Assembly: GCF_029835735.1 (NCBI RefSeq)
Contig: NZ_JAOEAL010000001.1
Location: 434,001 to 498,000 of the forward strand
Source: Shewanella sp. GD04112
Lineage (GTDB): Bacteria; Pseudomonadota; Gammaproteobacteria; Enterobacterales; Shewanellaceae
DNA length: 64,000 nucleotides
Reading direction: 5' to 3'
Of the stretch, positions 36,489 through 47,022 are shown one piece after another. A program made the position numbers and the translations under genes. Each line of letters opens with the position of its first letter. Position 1 is the stretch's first letter. The notes under the pieces are model-generated. The model did no database searches, was not told where the DNA came from, and saw only the letters and a program-made list of their open reading frames with translations.

Positions 36489-36525
36489 CTGCTGCGTTTA
36501 TCCCTGATGGATTTGGGCGCAGCAG
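36489..36525 (+). terminator. Intercistronic hairpin between the two cytochrome b genes
   Basis: CTGCTGCG pairs with CGCAGCAG across 21 bases and is followed by GATTTTG; it may attenuate or separate the first gene from the downstream frd genes. Confidence 0.4.
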
Positions 36526-36681
36526 GATTTTGTTTCGCTGCTAATATTTAAGCATTCGATTAATTATTCGCCTCCTAGTTGATCTAACTCAGGTTTTTTG
36601 ATGGATTTGTGAGCGATATTAATTTTCGAGGACAACTTATTAAGCAGGGCTCTCAGGAGCCTGCGGCGCGAGGCGAAAGCA

Positions 36682-37353
36682 ATGGCAATCAAACTAAGTA
36701 TAAAAAAATGGAGTGCGTGGCTGGATTTAAGCCAGAGTTTGTCGGGTGTCATTCTGGCGGTGTTTTTGTGGACCCACTTAGTGCTGGTGTCGTCCATTTT
36801 ATTGGGTGGCGATGCCATGAACTGGGTGGCTCGCACTATGGAGCTAAGTTTTCTCTCCAGTGATGGCCATGGCTATCCCTGGGTGGTGACTTGTATTGCC
36901 GTCGGTATTGCCGCCCTTGCATTGGTGCATGTGATTGTGGCACTGCAAAAGTTACCCATGAGTTTGCGCCAGCAAAGAGCGCTCAAACAACAGATGCAAG
37001 TGATCAATCACAGTGATACTCGCCTCTGGCGTTGGCAGGCCATTACGGGCGTGGTGATCCTGTTATTGCTGCCAGTGCATCTGTGGCTTATTGGCTCGGC
37101 GCCAGAAACCATAGGCCCGCAGGGCAGTGCAGAGCGGATTTGGAACCAAGGCGTGTGGATGGTGTATCTGCCGCTATTGCTGACGGTGGAGTTACATGCA
37201 GCCATCGGGATTTACCGCGTAGCACTGAAGTGGGGGGCGGCGCGGGATCTCAATAGTCGCAGCCGTTTACGTAAGATTAAAACCATTGTGAGTATCGCGT
37301 TTGTCACTGTAGGGATTGCCTCCTTATTGGCATTTTTACCCCACGCGAGTTAG
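36682..37353 (+). CDS. Fumarate reductase cytochrome b subunit, second copy
   Basis: 223 residues, five predicted membrane helices and the same ordered histidines as the preceding gene: LWTHLVLVSSILLG, LVHVIVALQKLPMS, LLPVHLWLIGSAPETIGPQG and LHAAIGIYRVALKWGAAR. The two share the PVHL, IGP and SAER-x-x-x stretches and are clear paralogues. The copy next to frdA is 61 bases away. Which one pairs with FrdAB cannot be told from sequence. Confidence 0.86.
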   Translation: MAIKLSIKKWSAWLDLSQSLSGVILAVFLWTHLVLVSSILLGGDAMNWVARTMELSFLSSDGHGYPWVVTCIAVGIAALALVHVIVALQKLPMSLRQQRALKQQMQVINHSDTRLWRWQAITGVVILLLLPVHLWLIGSAPETIGPQGSAERIWNQGVWMVYLPLLLTVELHAAIGIYRVALKWGAARDLNSRSRLRKIKTIVSIAFVTVGIASLLAFLPHAS

Positions 37354-37414
37354 CGAATATAACAAAAGTGTGTTGTCCTAAAACAATAACAGCAGTACCC
37401 GTTAAGGAGCAGGC

Positions 37415-39421
37415 GTGAAACTGATTTATACCGATTCATTAGTGGTTGGTGCCGGATTGGCTGGCCTGAGGGTGGCCATTGCCTCTAAAGAGCGCGGGTT
37501 AGATACCTTAGTGCTATCGCTTATTCCCGCTAAACGTTCTCACTCTGCGGCGGCGCAGGGCGGAATGCAGGCAAGCCTTGGTAATGCAGTCAAAGGCATG
37601 GGCGATGATGAAGACGTGCACTTTCAAGATACGGTGAAAGGATCGGACTGGGGCTGCGATCAAGAAGTCGCCAGAATGTTTGCCCATTGTGCGCCTAAGG
37701 CGGTGCGTGAATTAGCCAACTGGGGCGTGCCTTGGACACGTGTAACCGCAGGCCCGAGGGATGTCATTGTTAACGCACAAAAAGTCACCTTGCAGGAAGC
37801 CGAAGAGGCTCACGGTCTGATCAATGCCCGTGACTTTGGTGGTACCAAAAAGTGGCGCACCTGCTACACCGCCGATGGTACCGGTCACTCCTTGCTCTAT
37901 GCCATGGATAACAAAGCGATTTCGATGGATATTCCTGTCCACGAACGCGTCGAAGCGCTCTCGATTATCCATGACGGTCAACGCTGTCACGGGGTGATTG
38001 CCCGCTGTTTAATCACGGGCGAGTTGCGTGCCTACGTCGCGAAATCGACCACTATCGCCACCGGTGGTTATGGCCGGATTTATGAAGTCTCAACCAATGC
38101 AATTATCTGCGAGGGGATAGGTCAGGCGTTGGCGCTCGAAACGGGCGTTGCGACCCTTGGTAATATGGAGGCTGTGCAATTCCACCCCACGGCGATTGTG
38201 CCCGTGGGGATTTTAACCACAGAAGGTTGCCGTGGCGATGGTGGCTTGCTGCGGGATAAAGACGGTTATCGTTTTATGCCAGACTATGAGCCAGAGAAGA
38301 AGGAACTGGCGTCGCGGGACGTGGTGTCTCGTCGCATGACCGAGCATATGCGTAAAGGTAAGGGCGTCGATAGCCCCTATGGCCCGCATTTATGGCTCGA
38401 TATCACCCTACTTGGGCGTAAGCATATCGAAACCAACCTGCGTGAAGTGCAGGAGATTTGCGAAAACTTCCTCGGGATTGATCCCGCGAAGGACTGGATC
38501 CCTGTTCGTCCAACTCAGCACTATTCGATGGGAGGGATCCGCACTAAAGCAACGGGCGAAAGCCCGCAGCTTAAGGGCTTATTCAGCGTCGGCGAAGCGG
38601 CCTGCTGGGATATGCATGGCTTTAACCGCTTGGGCGGTAACTCGCTCGCAGAAACTGTGGTGGGCGGCATGATTATCGGCAAATATGTGGCTGATTTTTG
38701 TGAGAATAATAGCCTTGAAATCGACACTCAGCTTGCCGAAAAATTTATGCGGCAGGTGCAGACTGAAATCGACACCTTAGTCGATGGTGAAGGCCATGAA
38801 AGTCCCTTTGTACTTAAACGCGAAATGCAGCGGATTATGATGGATTACGTGGGGATTTTCCGTAACGGCCCTGAGCTTGATAAAGCGGTGACTGAGCTAA
38901 AGGCGCTGCTTGAACGCTCACGTAAGCTCGGAGTTAAGTGTAAGAAACGCCATGCCAATCCTGAGCTGGTAGAAGCGCTAAGGGTGAAGCGGATGCTCAA
39001 GGTAGCGTTGACCGTTGCCTGTGGCGCAGCAGCGCGTACCGAGAGCCGTGGTGCCCACGCCCGTGAGGATTATCCGCAGCGTAATGACAGAGACTGGCTC
39101 AACCGTACTCTCGCTAGTTGGCCCGATGCCGAGGCGTTGGCCCCCGTTTTAAGCTACGAGCCGCTAGATGTGATGAAGATGGAGCTGCCGCCGGGATACC
39201 GGGGTTATGGTATCGATAATGCTATTGCTCACCCCGATACCGCCAAACGCGAGCAACAAATTACCGAGATTTTGGCTGGGCTGGGTGACGATGCCGATCG
39301 TTATCAACGCCAAGCGGCGCTGATGCCATTCGAGCTGCCCCCGAGCTTACAAGCTAAAAATGAACGTTTAAGCGATACCTTACAAAGACCATCAGCCAAT
39401 GTGCTAGGAGAAAAATCATAA
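37415..39421 (+). CDS. frdA: Fumarate reductase flavoprotein subunit
   Basis: 668 residues. The Rossmann FAD motif is [19 protein letters not shown]; covalent FAD is expected on H43 in [11 protein letters not shown]; substrate site motifs are [10 protein letters not shown] and [20 protein letters not shown]; the HYSMGGI segment is also present. Couples menaquinol oxidation to fumarate reduction at the inner membrane. Shewanella also uses a soluble periplasmic flavocytochrome as its main fumarate reductase, so this membrane enzyme may play a different or reverse role (inference). It shares one base with frdB (TAATG). Confidence 0.95.
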   Translation: MKLIYTDSLVVGAGLAGLRVAIASKERGLDTLVLSLIPAKRSHSAAAQGGMQASLGNAVKGMGDDEDVHFQDTVKGSDWGCDQEVARMFAHCAPKAVRELANWGVPWTRVTAGPRDVIVNAQKVTLQEAEEAHGLINARDFGGTKKWRTCYTADGTGHSLLYAMDNKAISMDIPVHERVEALSIIHDGQRCHGVIARCLITGELRAYVAKSTTIATGGYGRIYEVSTNAIICEGIGQALALETGVATLGNMEAVQFHPTAIVPVGILTTEGCRGDGGLLRDKDGYRFMPDYEPEKKELASRDVVSRRMTEHMRKGKGVDSPYGPHLWLDITLLGRKHIETNLREVQEICENFLGIDPAKDWIPVRPTQHYSMGGIRTKATGESPQLKGLFSVGEAACWDMHGFNRLGGNSLAETVVGGMIIGKYVADFCENNSLEIDTQLAEKFMRQVQTEIDTLVDGEGHESPFVLKREMQRIMMDYVGIFRNGPELDKAVTELKALLERSRKLGVKCKKRHANPELVEALRVKRMLKVALTVACGAAARTESRGAHAREDYPQRNDRDWLNRTLASWPDAEALAPVLSYEPLDVMKMELPPGYRGYGIDNAIAHPDTAKREQQITEILAGLGDDADRYQRQAALMPFELPPSLQAKNERLSDTLQRPSANVLGEKS

Positions 39422-40152
39422 TGAGCCAAGGTCGCCAGTTAACCTTTAATATTTTTCGTTATGATCCACAGGAGCCAAACGATAAGCCGAAGATGGTGCG
39501 TTATCAGCTCACCGAAACGCCGGGCATGACGGTATTTATTGCACTCAATAAGCTCAGAGAAGAGCAAGATACGTCGTTGCAGTTTGACTTTGTCTGTCGG
39601 GCGGGGATTTGCGGCAGTTGTGCCATGGTAATCAATGGTTTCCCAACCTTAGCTTGCCGCACCCTAACCGCCAAATATCCCAAGGGAGAAATCACCCTAA
39701 TGCCATTACCTGGCTTTGAATTGATTGGTGATTTATCGGTTAACACGGGTAAGTTTATGCGCGAACTCGCCGAGCGCTTGAAGCTGTGGTTACACCCCAA
39801 AGCGAATGATATCAGTATCCATCGCCTCGAGGAGCCTATGGCGCCAGAGGAAGCGGCAAGGCTCTATGAATTAGAGCGCTGCGTCGAGTGCGGGGTTTGT
39901 GTATCAGCCTGCGCGACCAAACAAATGCGTGAGACCTTTGTTGGGGCCGTGGGGATGATGAAAATCGCCCGCTTTGAACTCGATAGCCGCGATGCGCGCA
40001 CGGCTGAAGATTTTTACCATGTGATTGGTAATCAGGACGGCGTGTTTGGTTGTATGACCTTGCTCGGCTGCCAAGACAACTGTCCGAAGGATTTGCCTCA
40101 TATGCAGCAGATAGCCTATCTGCGCCGCAAAATGGCGATGACCTTAGTTTAA
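39421..40152 (+). CDS. frdB: Fumarate reductase iron-sulfur subunit
   Basis: 243 residues. The [2Fe-2S] ligands are C59, C64, C67 and C79 in CRAGICGSC...C. Ferredoxin-type clusters lie in the C-terminal half: C154-x-x-C157-x-x-C160-x-x-x-C164, then C211, C217 and C221 in CMTLLGCQDNC. This matches the [2Fe-2S], [4Fe-4S], [3Fe-4S] electron chain between FrdA and the cytochrome b. Coupled to frdA by the TAATG overlap and followed by a strong terminator. Confidence 0.96.
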   Translation: MSQGRQLTFNIFRYDPQEPNDKPKMVRYQLTETPGMTVFIALNKLREEQDTSLQFDFVCRAGICGSCAMVINGFPTLACRTLTAKYPKGEITLMPLPGFELIGDLSVNTGKFMRELAERLKLWLHPKANDISIHRLEEPMAPEEAARLYELERCVECGVCVSACATKQMRETFVGAVGMMKIARFELDSRDARTAEDFYHVIGNQDGVFGCMTLLGCQDNCPKDLPHMQQIAYLRRKMAMTLV

Positions 40153-40180
40153 TTTCTGTTAGCTGTTTGATTCAAAAAGC

Positions 40181-40206
40181 AAAGCGCCTGATTAGGCGCT
40201 TTTTAC
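40181..40206. terminator. Bidirectional terminator after frdB
   Basis: AAAGCGCC pairs with GGCGCTTT around a 6-base loop and runs into T residues. Lies between convergent frdB and the monooxygenase gene. Confidence 0.85.
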
Positions 40207-40215
40207 TTGGTGAGG

Positions 40216-40500
40216 TTAGCAGGCATAGGCCTTGTAAATGCTCGCCTTGTCCATGATAGCGTTTGAGCTAGTCACAAAGTCGTTAAAGTGCGGGCTTGCC
40301 ATATGCGCATCCAAGGCTGCTTGGGATTGCCACACCTCATACATCCAAAACTGATCGGCATCCTCTATGGATTGGTGCAGCGTGTATTCTAAGCAACCGG
40401 CCTCGGTCAGGGTTGCTTTAACCAGCTGCTTAAGGACGTGAGACAAGGCTTTGCCTTGGCCAGAACGAGCTTGAATTTGCGCAAAAACTGTCACTTTCAT
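40216..40500 (-). CDS. Antibiotic biosynthesis monooxygenase (ABM) domain protein
   Basis: 94 residues. ABM fold signature: VTVFAQIQARSGQGKALSHVLK, then EAGCLEYTLHQSIEDADQFWMYEVWQSQAALDAHMASPHF. Small dimeric ferredoxin-like proteins of this family include quinol monooxygenases such as YgiN. The ATG overlaps the stop of the dehydrogenase gene, so the two enzymes are made together, perhaps for quinone or aldehyde metabolism. Confidence 0.88.
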   Translation of the reverse strand: MKVTVFAQIQARSGQGKALSHVLKQLVKATLTEAGCLEYTLHQSIEDADQFWMYEVWQSQAALDAHMASPHFNDFVTSSNAIMDKASIYKAYAC

Positions 40501-41519
40501 TGGCTAAATCCTTCGAGCACGATTTTACCTATGGCCTTACCCGACTCTATTTGTGCATGGGCTTTAAGCAAGTTTTGCGCATTAATGGCGCCATAGTGTT
40601 CGCCAAAGGTACTTTGAACTGTGCCTGTATCAATCAGCTCGGCGATACGATTGAGCAGATGATGCTGGGCAATCATGTCTTCGGTTTGAAAGAGGCTGCG
40701 GGTAAACATGAGCTCCCAATGTAGTGACAGGCTTTTAAGTTTAAGCTTCATCACGTCCAGTGGGCCGACGGGATCGTCAATGAGTGCCAGTTTACCTTGG
40801 GGTCTGAGGACTTTTACGATTTCGTCAAAGTGCTTATCGGTTTGGGTTAGGCTAATCACATGGGTGACATCAGCAATATCCCACTTCGCCAGTTCCTGCG
40901 AGAGTGGCTGTTGGTGATTGATGACCTGATTCGCGCCTAACTTTTTTACCCAAGCGGCGGATTCGGGGCGTGATGCTGTGCCAATTACCTCGGCGCCAGT
41001 TAGCTTGACCGCCAGTTGGGTGATGATAGATCCTACACCTCCAGCGGCACCGATAATCAAAATTCGCGCATTCGTGGCCGAGCCATCCTGAGGTAAGCCT
41101 AAGCGATCAAACAATAGCTCCCAAGCCGTAATACTGGTTAGGGGCAGGGCGGCAGCCTGGGCATTGTTTAAGGTTTGCGGTTTATGGCCCACAATGCGCT
41201 CATCGACTAACTGATATTCGGCATAACTGCCGCTGCGGCTAATATCGCCGGCATACCAGACTTCATCGCCCACCTTAAACAGGCTCACCTTGTCCCCCAC
41301 GGCTTTAACGACTCCGACCGCATCCCAACCGAGGATTTTATATTCCCCTGCTGGAGCTGAGCTTGATGCGCGGATTTTGGTATCGACGGGATTAACGGAT
41401 ATGGCTTTTACCTCAACTAACAGGTCAAAACCTTGCGGTGTAGGTTCGGGTAAGGTGATGTTTTGTAATGCATTGGGTGCATCGACGGCTCCCGCGGTTT
41501 GATAACCTATGGCTTTCAT
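40497..41519 (-). CDS. MDR-superfamily quinone reductase / alcohol dehydrogenase
   Basis: 340 residues from the ATG at 41519 (AGGAA upstream; an upstream in-frame extension is not supported). GroES-like N-terminal half with SVNPVDTKIRASSS, then the NADP-binding LIIGAAGGVGSIITQLA, followed by GTASRPESAAWVKKLGANQVINHQ. The structural zinc cysteine cluster is absent, as in quinone oxidoreductases of the QOR/zinc-type ADH-like family. Coupled with the ABM gene and divergent from a LysR regulator, which probably controls the pair. Confidence 0.9.
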   Translation of the reverse strand: MKAIGYQTAGAVDAPNALQNITLPEPTPQGFDLLVEVKAISVNPVDTKIRASSSAPAGEYKILGWDAVGVVKAVGDKVSLFKVGDEVWYAGDISRSGSYAEYQLVDERIVGHKPQTLNNAQAAALPLTSITAWELLFDRLGLPQDGSATNARILIIGAAGGVGSIITQLAVKLTGAEVIGTASRPESAAWVKKLGANQVINHQQPLSQELAKWDIADVTHVISLTQTDKHFDEIVKVLRPQGKLALIDDPVGPLDVMKLKLKSLSLHWELMFTRSLFQTEDMIAQHHLLNRIAELIDTGTVQSTFGEHYGAINAQNLLKAHAQIESGKAIGKIVLEGFSQ

Positions 41520-41637
41520 CTTGATTCCTCGCTTGCGGCTGGTGTCTGTACTTGTCAATGGCAACTATTGTGTGGAATATTAAAGCCTAGATAAACGGGG
41601 TAAACTTTGTAATTTTTTCAAAGGATTTTTGAAAATC

Positions 41638-42570
41638 ATGCTGCTGAATGATCTCGCACTATTTGTTCGCGTTGCCGATTGCGGCAGTATTTCGGCTGCT
41701 GCGGTTGAAATGGAACTCTCGGCAGCATCGGCGAGCGCAGCGATTAAACGGCTTGAAAAACAACTCGATACTAGCCTATTTGTACGTACGACCCGAAGCC
41801 TGAGATTAACTGCTCAAGGTGAGCGCTATCTTATCCATTGCCGCCGTGCTTTGAGTGATCTCGCCCTCGGGGAACAGGCGATTGCCAGCGATAAAGGTAA
41901 AGTCTCTGGCACCTTGAGCCTGTCGGTTTCATCCGATTTTGGGCGTAACTTATTTGTCCCTTGGCTCGATGACTTCCTGTTAGATTTTCCGCAGCTACAA
42001 GTACGGCTGCATTTGGGCGATAACATCAGCAGCTTTTACCACGATAAAATCGATGTTGCGGTGCGTTACGGTAAACCGCAGGACTCCAATCAGGTCGCAT
42101 TTCCGATTTGCTGCGCCGACCGATTACTATGCGCTTCACCTGAATATCTCGCCAAGTTTGGTAAACCCGAGACCTTAGAACAGTTAGCGCAGCACAATTG
42201 TTTGTTTTATAAACTCGATGACCGCACCCATGATCAATGGCAATTTGAGCGTGATGGTCAAGAATTTAAAATCCGCGTGACGGGTAATCGCAGCGCCAAT
42301 GATGCTGAGATTGCGCGACGCTGGGCTGTGGCAGGTAAGGGGTTAGTGTTCAAGTCGAGCTTAGATCTGGCGGAGGATATTATGGCGGGGCGCCTTGTGC
42401 CCTTGCTGCCCGAATATCGGGGTGAATCGGTCAACTTATACTTAGTGTGCCCTGGGCGTGAGCATGTCACGCCCGTGGTGCTGCTGCTTCGTGAAATGCT
42501 CAGGCAACAGACTCAAGCCTTAAGCCGTGCCCTAGCGACATACCTTAAGTCTGAAACGCAGTTTAAATAA
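41638..42570 (+). CDS. LysR-family transcriptional regulator
   Basis: About 310 residues from the ATG at 41638 (TTG at 41629 is a possible alternative). N-terminal winged HTH: FVRVADCGSISAAAVEMELSAASASAAIKRLEKQL; then the LysR effector domain with SGTLSLSVSSDFGRNLFVPWL. It resembles AaeR/DsdC-like regulators of the CrgA group. It lies divergent from the dehydrogenase gene across about 110 bases, the classical LysR arrangement, so it is likely to bind there. Confidence 0.93.
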   Translation: MLLNDLALFVRVADCGSISAAAVEMELSAASASAAIKRLEKQLDTSLFVRTTRSLRLTAQGERYLIHCRRALSDLALGEQAIASDKGKVSGTLSLSVSSDFGRNLFVPWLDDFLLDFPQLQVRLHLGDNISSFYHDKIDVAVRYGKPQDSNQVAFPICCADRLLCASPEYLAKFGKPETLEQLAQHNCLFYKLDDRTHDQWQFERDGQEFKIRVTGNRSANDAEIARRWAVAGKGLVFKSSLDLAEDIMAGRLVPLLPEYRGESVNLYLVCPGREHVTPVVLLLREMLRQQTQALSRALATYLKSETQFK

Positions 42571-42694
42571 CAATTGAATGCGGGAATCTAAGGGAGTCGC
42601 TGGGGCTTGATAAGTGGATTGCCTTCGTGATTTCCTCTCTGAAGAGAGCTCAACGCTCTGTGATTTCATCTTGCACTGCCAAACTCGGCGCAAT

Positions 42695-42721
42695 AAAAAA
42701 GCCGCATTAAGCGGCTTTTTT
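42695..42721. terminator. Bidirectional terminator between the LysR gene and rho
   Basis: AAAAAAGCCGC pairs with GCGGCTTTTTT around a 5-base loop, giving U-runs on both strands. Ends rho on the minus strand and the LysR transcript on the plus strand. Confidence 0.92.
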
Positions 42722-42745
42722 GAAAGATTTGACCCTAAACCTAGA

Positions 42746-44011
42746 TTAAGACTTAGCGCGTTTCATCGCGGTGAAGAATTCTTCGTTAGTTTTAGTCATC
42801 GCCAGTTTATCGATCAGGAATTCCATTGCGCTGACTTCATCCATTGGATTTAAGATCTTACGTAGGATCCACATCTTTTGCAGTTCATCAGGCGTGGTCA
42901 GTTTTTCTTCGCGACGAGTACCACTGCGGTTGAAGTCAATCGCTGGGAATACGCGTTTTTCAGCGGCCTTGCGTGACAGATGCAGTTCTTGGTTACCAGT
43001 ACCTTTGAACTCTTCGTAAATTACTTCGTCCATTTTCGAGCCGGTATCAACCAGTGCGGTGGCAATAATTGTTAAGCTGCCGCCGTTTTCGATGTTACGA
43101 GCCGCACCGAAGAAGCGCTTAGGACGGTGCAGGGCGTTTGCATCCACACCACCGGTTAACACTTTGCCCGATGATGGGATAACAGTGTTGTAGGCGCGAG
43201 CCAAACGAGTGATAGAGTCGAGTAAGATCACAACGTCTTTCTTGTGCTCAACTAAACGTTTGGCTTTTTCAATTACCATTTCAGCCACTTGTACGTGACG
43301 GCTAGCTGGTTCGTCGAAGGTCGATGCAATCACTTCACCTTGAACTAGGCGTTGCATCTCGGTCACTTCTTCAGGACGTTCATCGATCAGCAGTACCATC
43401 AACACCACTTCTGGGTTGTTGTAGGTGATTGACTGAGCAATGTTTTGCAGTAATAAGGTTTTACCCGCTTTTGGTGGTGCGACGATCAGACCACGTTGAC
43501 CCTTACCGATAGGTGAGCATAAATCCAGAATACGGGCAGTGATGTCTTCAGTAGAGCCATTACCACGCTCCATGCGCATACGTTCTTCTGCGTGGAGTGG
43601 GGTTAAGTTTTCAAAGAGGATTTTGTTGCGAGAGTTTTCAGGTTTATCGAAGTTAACTTCGTTAACTTTTAGCAGGGCAAAATAACGTTCACCTTCTTTT
43701 GGTGGGCGAATCTTGCCAAAAATCGTGTCGCCCGTTCGCATGTTAAAGCGGCGAATTTGGCTTGGTGATACATAAATATCATCCGGGCCAGCTAAATAAG
43801 ATCCATCTGCACTACGTAAGAAACCGAATCCGTCTTGGAGTATCTCTAATACACCGCCACCGAAAATGTCTTCGCCGCTTTTGGCGTGGGCTTTAAGAAT
43901 AGAGAAAATAATGTCCTGCTTGCGAGCGCGGGCCATATTTTCGAGTTTCATATTTTCGGCTAGCGAGACTAGGTCGGATATCGGCGTGTCTTTTAATTCA
44001 GTTAAGTTCAT
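42746..44011 (-). CDS. rho: Transcription termination factor Rho
   Basis: 421 residues, near the E. coli 419. Hexameric RNA helicase. The N-terminal Rho_N/cold-shock RNA-binding part includes [15 protein letters not shown]. The ATPase core has Walker A PPKAGKT in [16 protein letters not shown], the Walker B region [16 protein letters not shown] and the Q-loop, followed by the arginine-containing [18 protein letters not shown] 210-base upstream gap is where the known autoregulatory leader of rho would be found. Confidence 0.98.
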   Translation of the reverse strand: MNLTELKDTPISDLVSLAENMKLENMARARKQDIIFSILKAHAKSGEDIFGGGVLEILQDGFGFLRSADGSYLAGPDDIYVSPSQIRRFNMRTGDTIFGKIRPPKEGERYFALLKVNEVNFDKPENSRNKILFENLTPLHAEERMRMERGNGSTEDITARILDLCSPIGKGQRGLIVAPPKAGKTLLLQNIAQSITYNNPEVVLMVLLIDERPEEVTEMQRLVQGEVIASTFDEPASRHVQVAEMVIEKAKRLVEHKKDVVILLDSITRLARAYNTVIPSSGKVLTGGVDANALHRPKRFFGAARNIENGGSLTIIATALVDTGSKMDEVIYEEFKGTGNQELHLSRKAAEKRVFPAIDFNRSGTRREEKLTTPDELQKMWILRKILNPMDEVSAMEFLIDKLAMTKTNEEFFTAMKRAKS

Positions 44012-44169
44012 GTTGGGGATCTTGTGTTACGCGACAAAGCTTACCGCGATCAATCAGTAAAGTTTGTGATTCAGGATAGTGATTGACGAGCGAGAAGTGG
44101 TTTAGTTAGAAAGAATCTGGTTATTAAAGTAGCACTAACAAAGCGGGGCGTCCAGAAATTTAGGGGTAT

Positions 44170-44200
44170 TCCGGCACAATTAATTAAAGCTTGTGCCGGA
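44170..44200. terminator. Hairpin after trxA
   Basis: TCCGGCACAA pairs with TTGTGCCGGA around an 11-base loop, 23 bases past the trxA stop. Strong stem without a U-run. Confidence 0.55.
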
Positions 44201-44222
44201 GGTCACTCATAGCGACAACAAA

Positions 44223-44549
44223 TTAGATTTGTGCGTCGATGAACTCTTTTAATTGAGTTTTTGACAGTGCGCCAACTTTAGTTGCCGCTAATTCACCGTT
44301 CTTGAATAACAGTAAAGTTGGGATACCACGAACGCCATATTTCGCTGGAGAAACGTTGTTTTGGTCAACGTTTAATTTAGCGATAGTCACACGACCTGCG
44401 TACTCTTCGGCAACATCGTCAAGGATTGGAGCGATCATTTTGCATGGACCACACCATTCAGCCCAAAAGTCTACCAATACTGGTAAATCAGCCTTTAATA
44501 CGTCGTTTTCGAAGCTGTCGTCGCTCAGGTATATAATTTTATCGCTCAT
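44223..44549 (-). CDS. trxA: Thioredoxin 1
   Basis: 108 residues from the ATG at 44549 (GGAGA upstream), matching E. coli Trx (109). Active site [10 protein letters not shown] with the redox pair C-G-P-C, the conserved cis-proline in RGIPTLLLF and the buried Asp in VLVDFW. Cytosolic disulfide reductase for ribonucleotide reductase and others. Neighbouring rho and rhlB give the classical gammaproteobacterial trxA locus. Confidence 0.98.
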   Translation of the reverse strand: MSDKIIYLSDDSFENDVLKADLPVLVDFWAEWCGPCKMIAPILDDVAEEYAGRVTIAKLNVDQNNVSPAKYGVRGIPTLLLFKNGELAATKVGALSKTQLKEFIDAQI

Positions 44550-44701
44550 GATGTTCTCCAGTTTGGTTGCCATTGCTGGTTTGTTAATGGCTTACCATGT
44601 ATATTGGGGCTGAAAAATAGCTTTTCAAGTTACCTTTTTACAATGTGGCTATTTCAAACGATCGAGTATCTTATTGCAACCCCAAATGGTATGCTTGCGC
44701 T

Positions 44702-46021
44702 ATGAGCCAAACACATTTATCTAATCAAAAATTTGCCGACCTTCCTCTGCATCCAGAGGTTAAACAGGCACTTGCCGAAAACGGCTTTGAATTTTGTACG
44801 CCGATCCAGGCGTTATCATTACCCGTATTACTTCAATCAAAAGATATCGCTGGCCAAGCCCAAACGGGCACGGGTAAGACAATGGCGTTTTTGGTTGCCA
44901 CATTTAACCATTTATTGTCGACGCCTGTTCCTGAAAACCGTCAGCTAAATCAGCCGCGCGCCATCATTATGGCTCCAACCCGTGAGCTGGCGATTCAAAT
45001 CGCGAAAGACGCTATTCTTCTAGCTAAACACAGCCACTTAAAAGTTGGCATTGTCTATGGCGGTGAAAGCTATGATGTACAGCGCAAGACGCTCGATCAA
45101 GGCGTCGATATTCTGATTGGTACGACTGGGCGCATCATTGATTATGTTCGTCAAGGGATTATCAATCTCGGTGGCATTCAAGCGGTGGTGCTAGATGAAG
45201 CCGATCGTATGTTCGACCTTGGTTTTATCAAGGATATTCGTTTCCTGTTCCGACGTATGCCCAGTGCCGATCAGCGTCTGAATATGCTGTTTTCGGCGAC
45301 GCTTTCGATGAAAGTGCAGGAACTCGCCTACGATCATATGAATGATCCTGTGAAAGTCGAAATCGCCCCCGAAGAAAAAACCTCCAAGAACATCAAAGAA
45401 GAAATTTTCTATCCTTCCCAAGAAGACAAAATGCGTTTGCTGCTGACGCTGATTGAAGAAGATTGGCCAGAGAAGGCCATTGTTTTTTCAAACACTAAGC
45501 ACAGCTGTGAAAACCTATGGTCTTGGCTTGAAGGGGATGGACATCGCGTTGGTTTGCTGACGGGCGATGTGCCGCAGAAGAAGCGTATTCGCATTCTCGA
45601 GCAATTTACCCAAGGCCAATTAGATATTCTGGTCGCGACCGACGTTGCCGCGCGCGGACTGCATATTTCCGATGTTTCCCACGTCTACAATTATGATTTA
45701 CCTGATGATTGTGAAGATTACGTCCACCGTATTGGTCGTACTGGGCGTGCGGGTAACAAAGGTGTATCGGTCAGTTTTGCCTGTGAAGAATATGCCCTGA
45801 ATTTGCCTGCGATTGAAACCTACATCAATCACTCTATTCCTGTGAGCAATTATGACCGTGATGCCTTGCTGGAAGATATTCCGCCGCCGGTCAAAATTCA
45901 TCGCAAGCATCCTGCGGGAGCACGCAATTTACGTGAACGCTCAGGTGCAGGGCGACCACAAGGTGCCCATCGTAGTGGTGGACGTCCACCTCGCCATGAC
46001 AGGACGCGTAGACAGCCTTAA
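44702..46021 (+). CDS. rhlB: ATP-dependent RNA helicase RhlB
   Basis: 439 residues from the ATG at 44702. DEAD-box motifs: the Q-motif around [11 protein letters not shown], Walker [19 protein letters not shown] in [15 protein letters not shown], then [11 protein letters not shown] and [10 protein letters not shown]. In E. coli it works with RNase E in the degradosome. The C-terminal tail is basic and Arg/Gly/Pro-rich ([15 protein letters not shown]), typical of a flexible RNA-binding tail. gppA follows with no gap (TAA then ATG). Confidence 0.96.
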   Translation: MSQTHLSNQKFADLPLHPEVKQALAENGFEFCTPIQALSLPVLLQSKDIAGQAQTGTGKTMAFLVATFNHLLSTPVPENRQLNQPRAIIMAPTRELAIQIAKDAILLAKHSHLKVGIVYGGESYDVQRKTLDQGVDILIGTTGRIIDYVRQGIINLGGIQAVVLDEADRMFDLGFIKDIRFLFRRMPSADQRLNMLFSATLSMKVQELAYDHMNDPVKVEIAPEEKTSKNIKEEIFYPSQEDKMRLLLTLIEEDWPEKAIVFSNTKHSCENLWSWLEGDGHRVGLLTGDVPQKKRIRILEQFTQGQLDILVATDVAARGLHISDVSHVYNYDLPDDCEDYVHRIGRTGRAGNKGVSVSFACEEYALNLPAIETYINHSIPVSNYDRDALLEDIPPPVKIHRKHPAGARNLRERSGAGRPQGAHRSGGRPPRHDRTRRQP

Positions 46022-46948
46022 ATGCCAACACCCGCTTATGCCGCCATTACTTTAGGCTCTAATAGCTTTAATATGCTGATCGCTAAGACAAAAGGCGGTC
46101 AGCCACACATTATTGCTAAATACAAACGTAAAGTAAGGTTAGCCGAAGGCATTGGCGAAGATGGTCATCTAACCGCAGAAGTGATGCAGCGTGGCCTAGA
46201 TTGTCTAGCAATGTTTGCCCAAATGTTAGCGCTGCATAAAATCCATCCTAATCATGTCGCTGTAATTGCCACCGCGACACTGCGTTGTATCCATAATGCC
46301 GATGAGTTTAATCAGAAGGCGATTCCGCTTTTGGGTCATCCGATTGAGATTATCTCAGGTATGCGTGAGGCCGAGCTGATTTATCAAGGTATGGTGGCGA
46401 CCACTTGCGGCCAAGGTCGACGTTTAGTGATCGATATTGGTGGCGCCAGTACCGAGTTTATTATCGGTGATGGTCACCAAGTTCAGTTTAAGACCAGTTT
46501 GCCTATGGGCAGCGTGACCTTTAACCGTCGCTTCTTTAACAACGCTCCGTTGCAAGAGCTCGATTTTGACGATGCCAAGCAGGAAGTGTTGGACGTCTTA
46601 GGTGAACATAGGCAAAGGTTAAAAGACTTAGGATGGCACTGTGTGGTGGGGGCTTCTGGCGCGGTGCAATCTGTGGTTGAAGTCTTAATGCACCGTAAGC
46701 AGTCTGAAGTCATTACCTTAGCTGTGCTGAATCAGCTTAAAGCGGAAATCCTTGCCGAAGAACATGCCAGCCTTATGGGGATTATCGGCCTTAGTGCCGA
46801 GCGCGCACCGACATTTGCTGCTGGAGTGGCGATTTTACTCGCGCTCTTTGAATTCTTGGGGATTGAGCAGTTGGCGCTATCAGGCGGCGCACTGCGTGAG
46901 GGCGTGTTAGTGATGCTAGCACAGCGAATTTTAGAAGAAGCGATTTAA
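46022..46948 (+). CDS. gppA: Ppx/GppA-family phosphatase, short form
   Basis: 308 residues. Exopolyphosphatase/guanosine pentaphosphatase fold: AAITLGSNSFNMLIAK (phosphate 1), ATATLRCIHNADEF, the catalytic glutamate region GMREAELIYQGM, VIDIGGASTEFIIGDG (phosphate 2) and LALSGGALREGVL. E. coli GppA has about 494 residues; the C-terminal HD-like half is absent here, so this is the two-domain type of Ppx/GppA. The position next to rhlB is as in enterics. Substrate pppGpp versus polyphosphate not decided by sequence. Confidence 0.9.
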   Translation: MPTPAYAAITLGSNSFNMLIAKTKGGQPHIIAKYKRKVRLAEGIGEDGHLTAEVMQRGLDCLAMFAQMLALHKIHPNHVAVIATATLRCIHNADEFNQKAIPLLGHPIEIISGMREAELIYQGMVATTCGQGRRLVIDIGGASTEFIIGDGHQVQFKTSLPMGSVTFNRRFFNNAPLQELDFDDAKQEVLDVLGEHRQRLKDLGWHCVVGASGAVQSVVEVLMHRKQSEVITLAVLNQLKAEILAEEHASLMGIIGLSAERAPTFAAGVAILLALFEFLGIEQLALSGGALREGVLVMLAQRILEEAI

Positions 46949-46969
46949 CTTCAAATCCATTTTAAAAAG

Positions 46970-47005
46970 ATAAAGGCCGCCAAGTGTACACTTGGCGGCC
47001 TTTAT
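46970..47005. terminator. 36-bp perfect palindrome, bidirectional terminator
   Basis: ATAAAGGCCGCCAAGTGT followed by its exact reverse complement. Lies between convergent gppA and the thioredoxin-like gene. Confidence 0.8.
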
Positions 47006-47022
47006 GATTTAGCGACTCGAGA

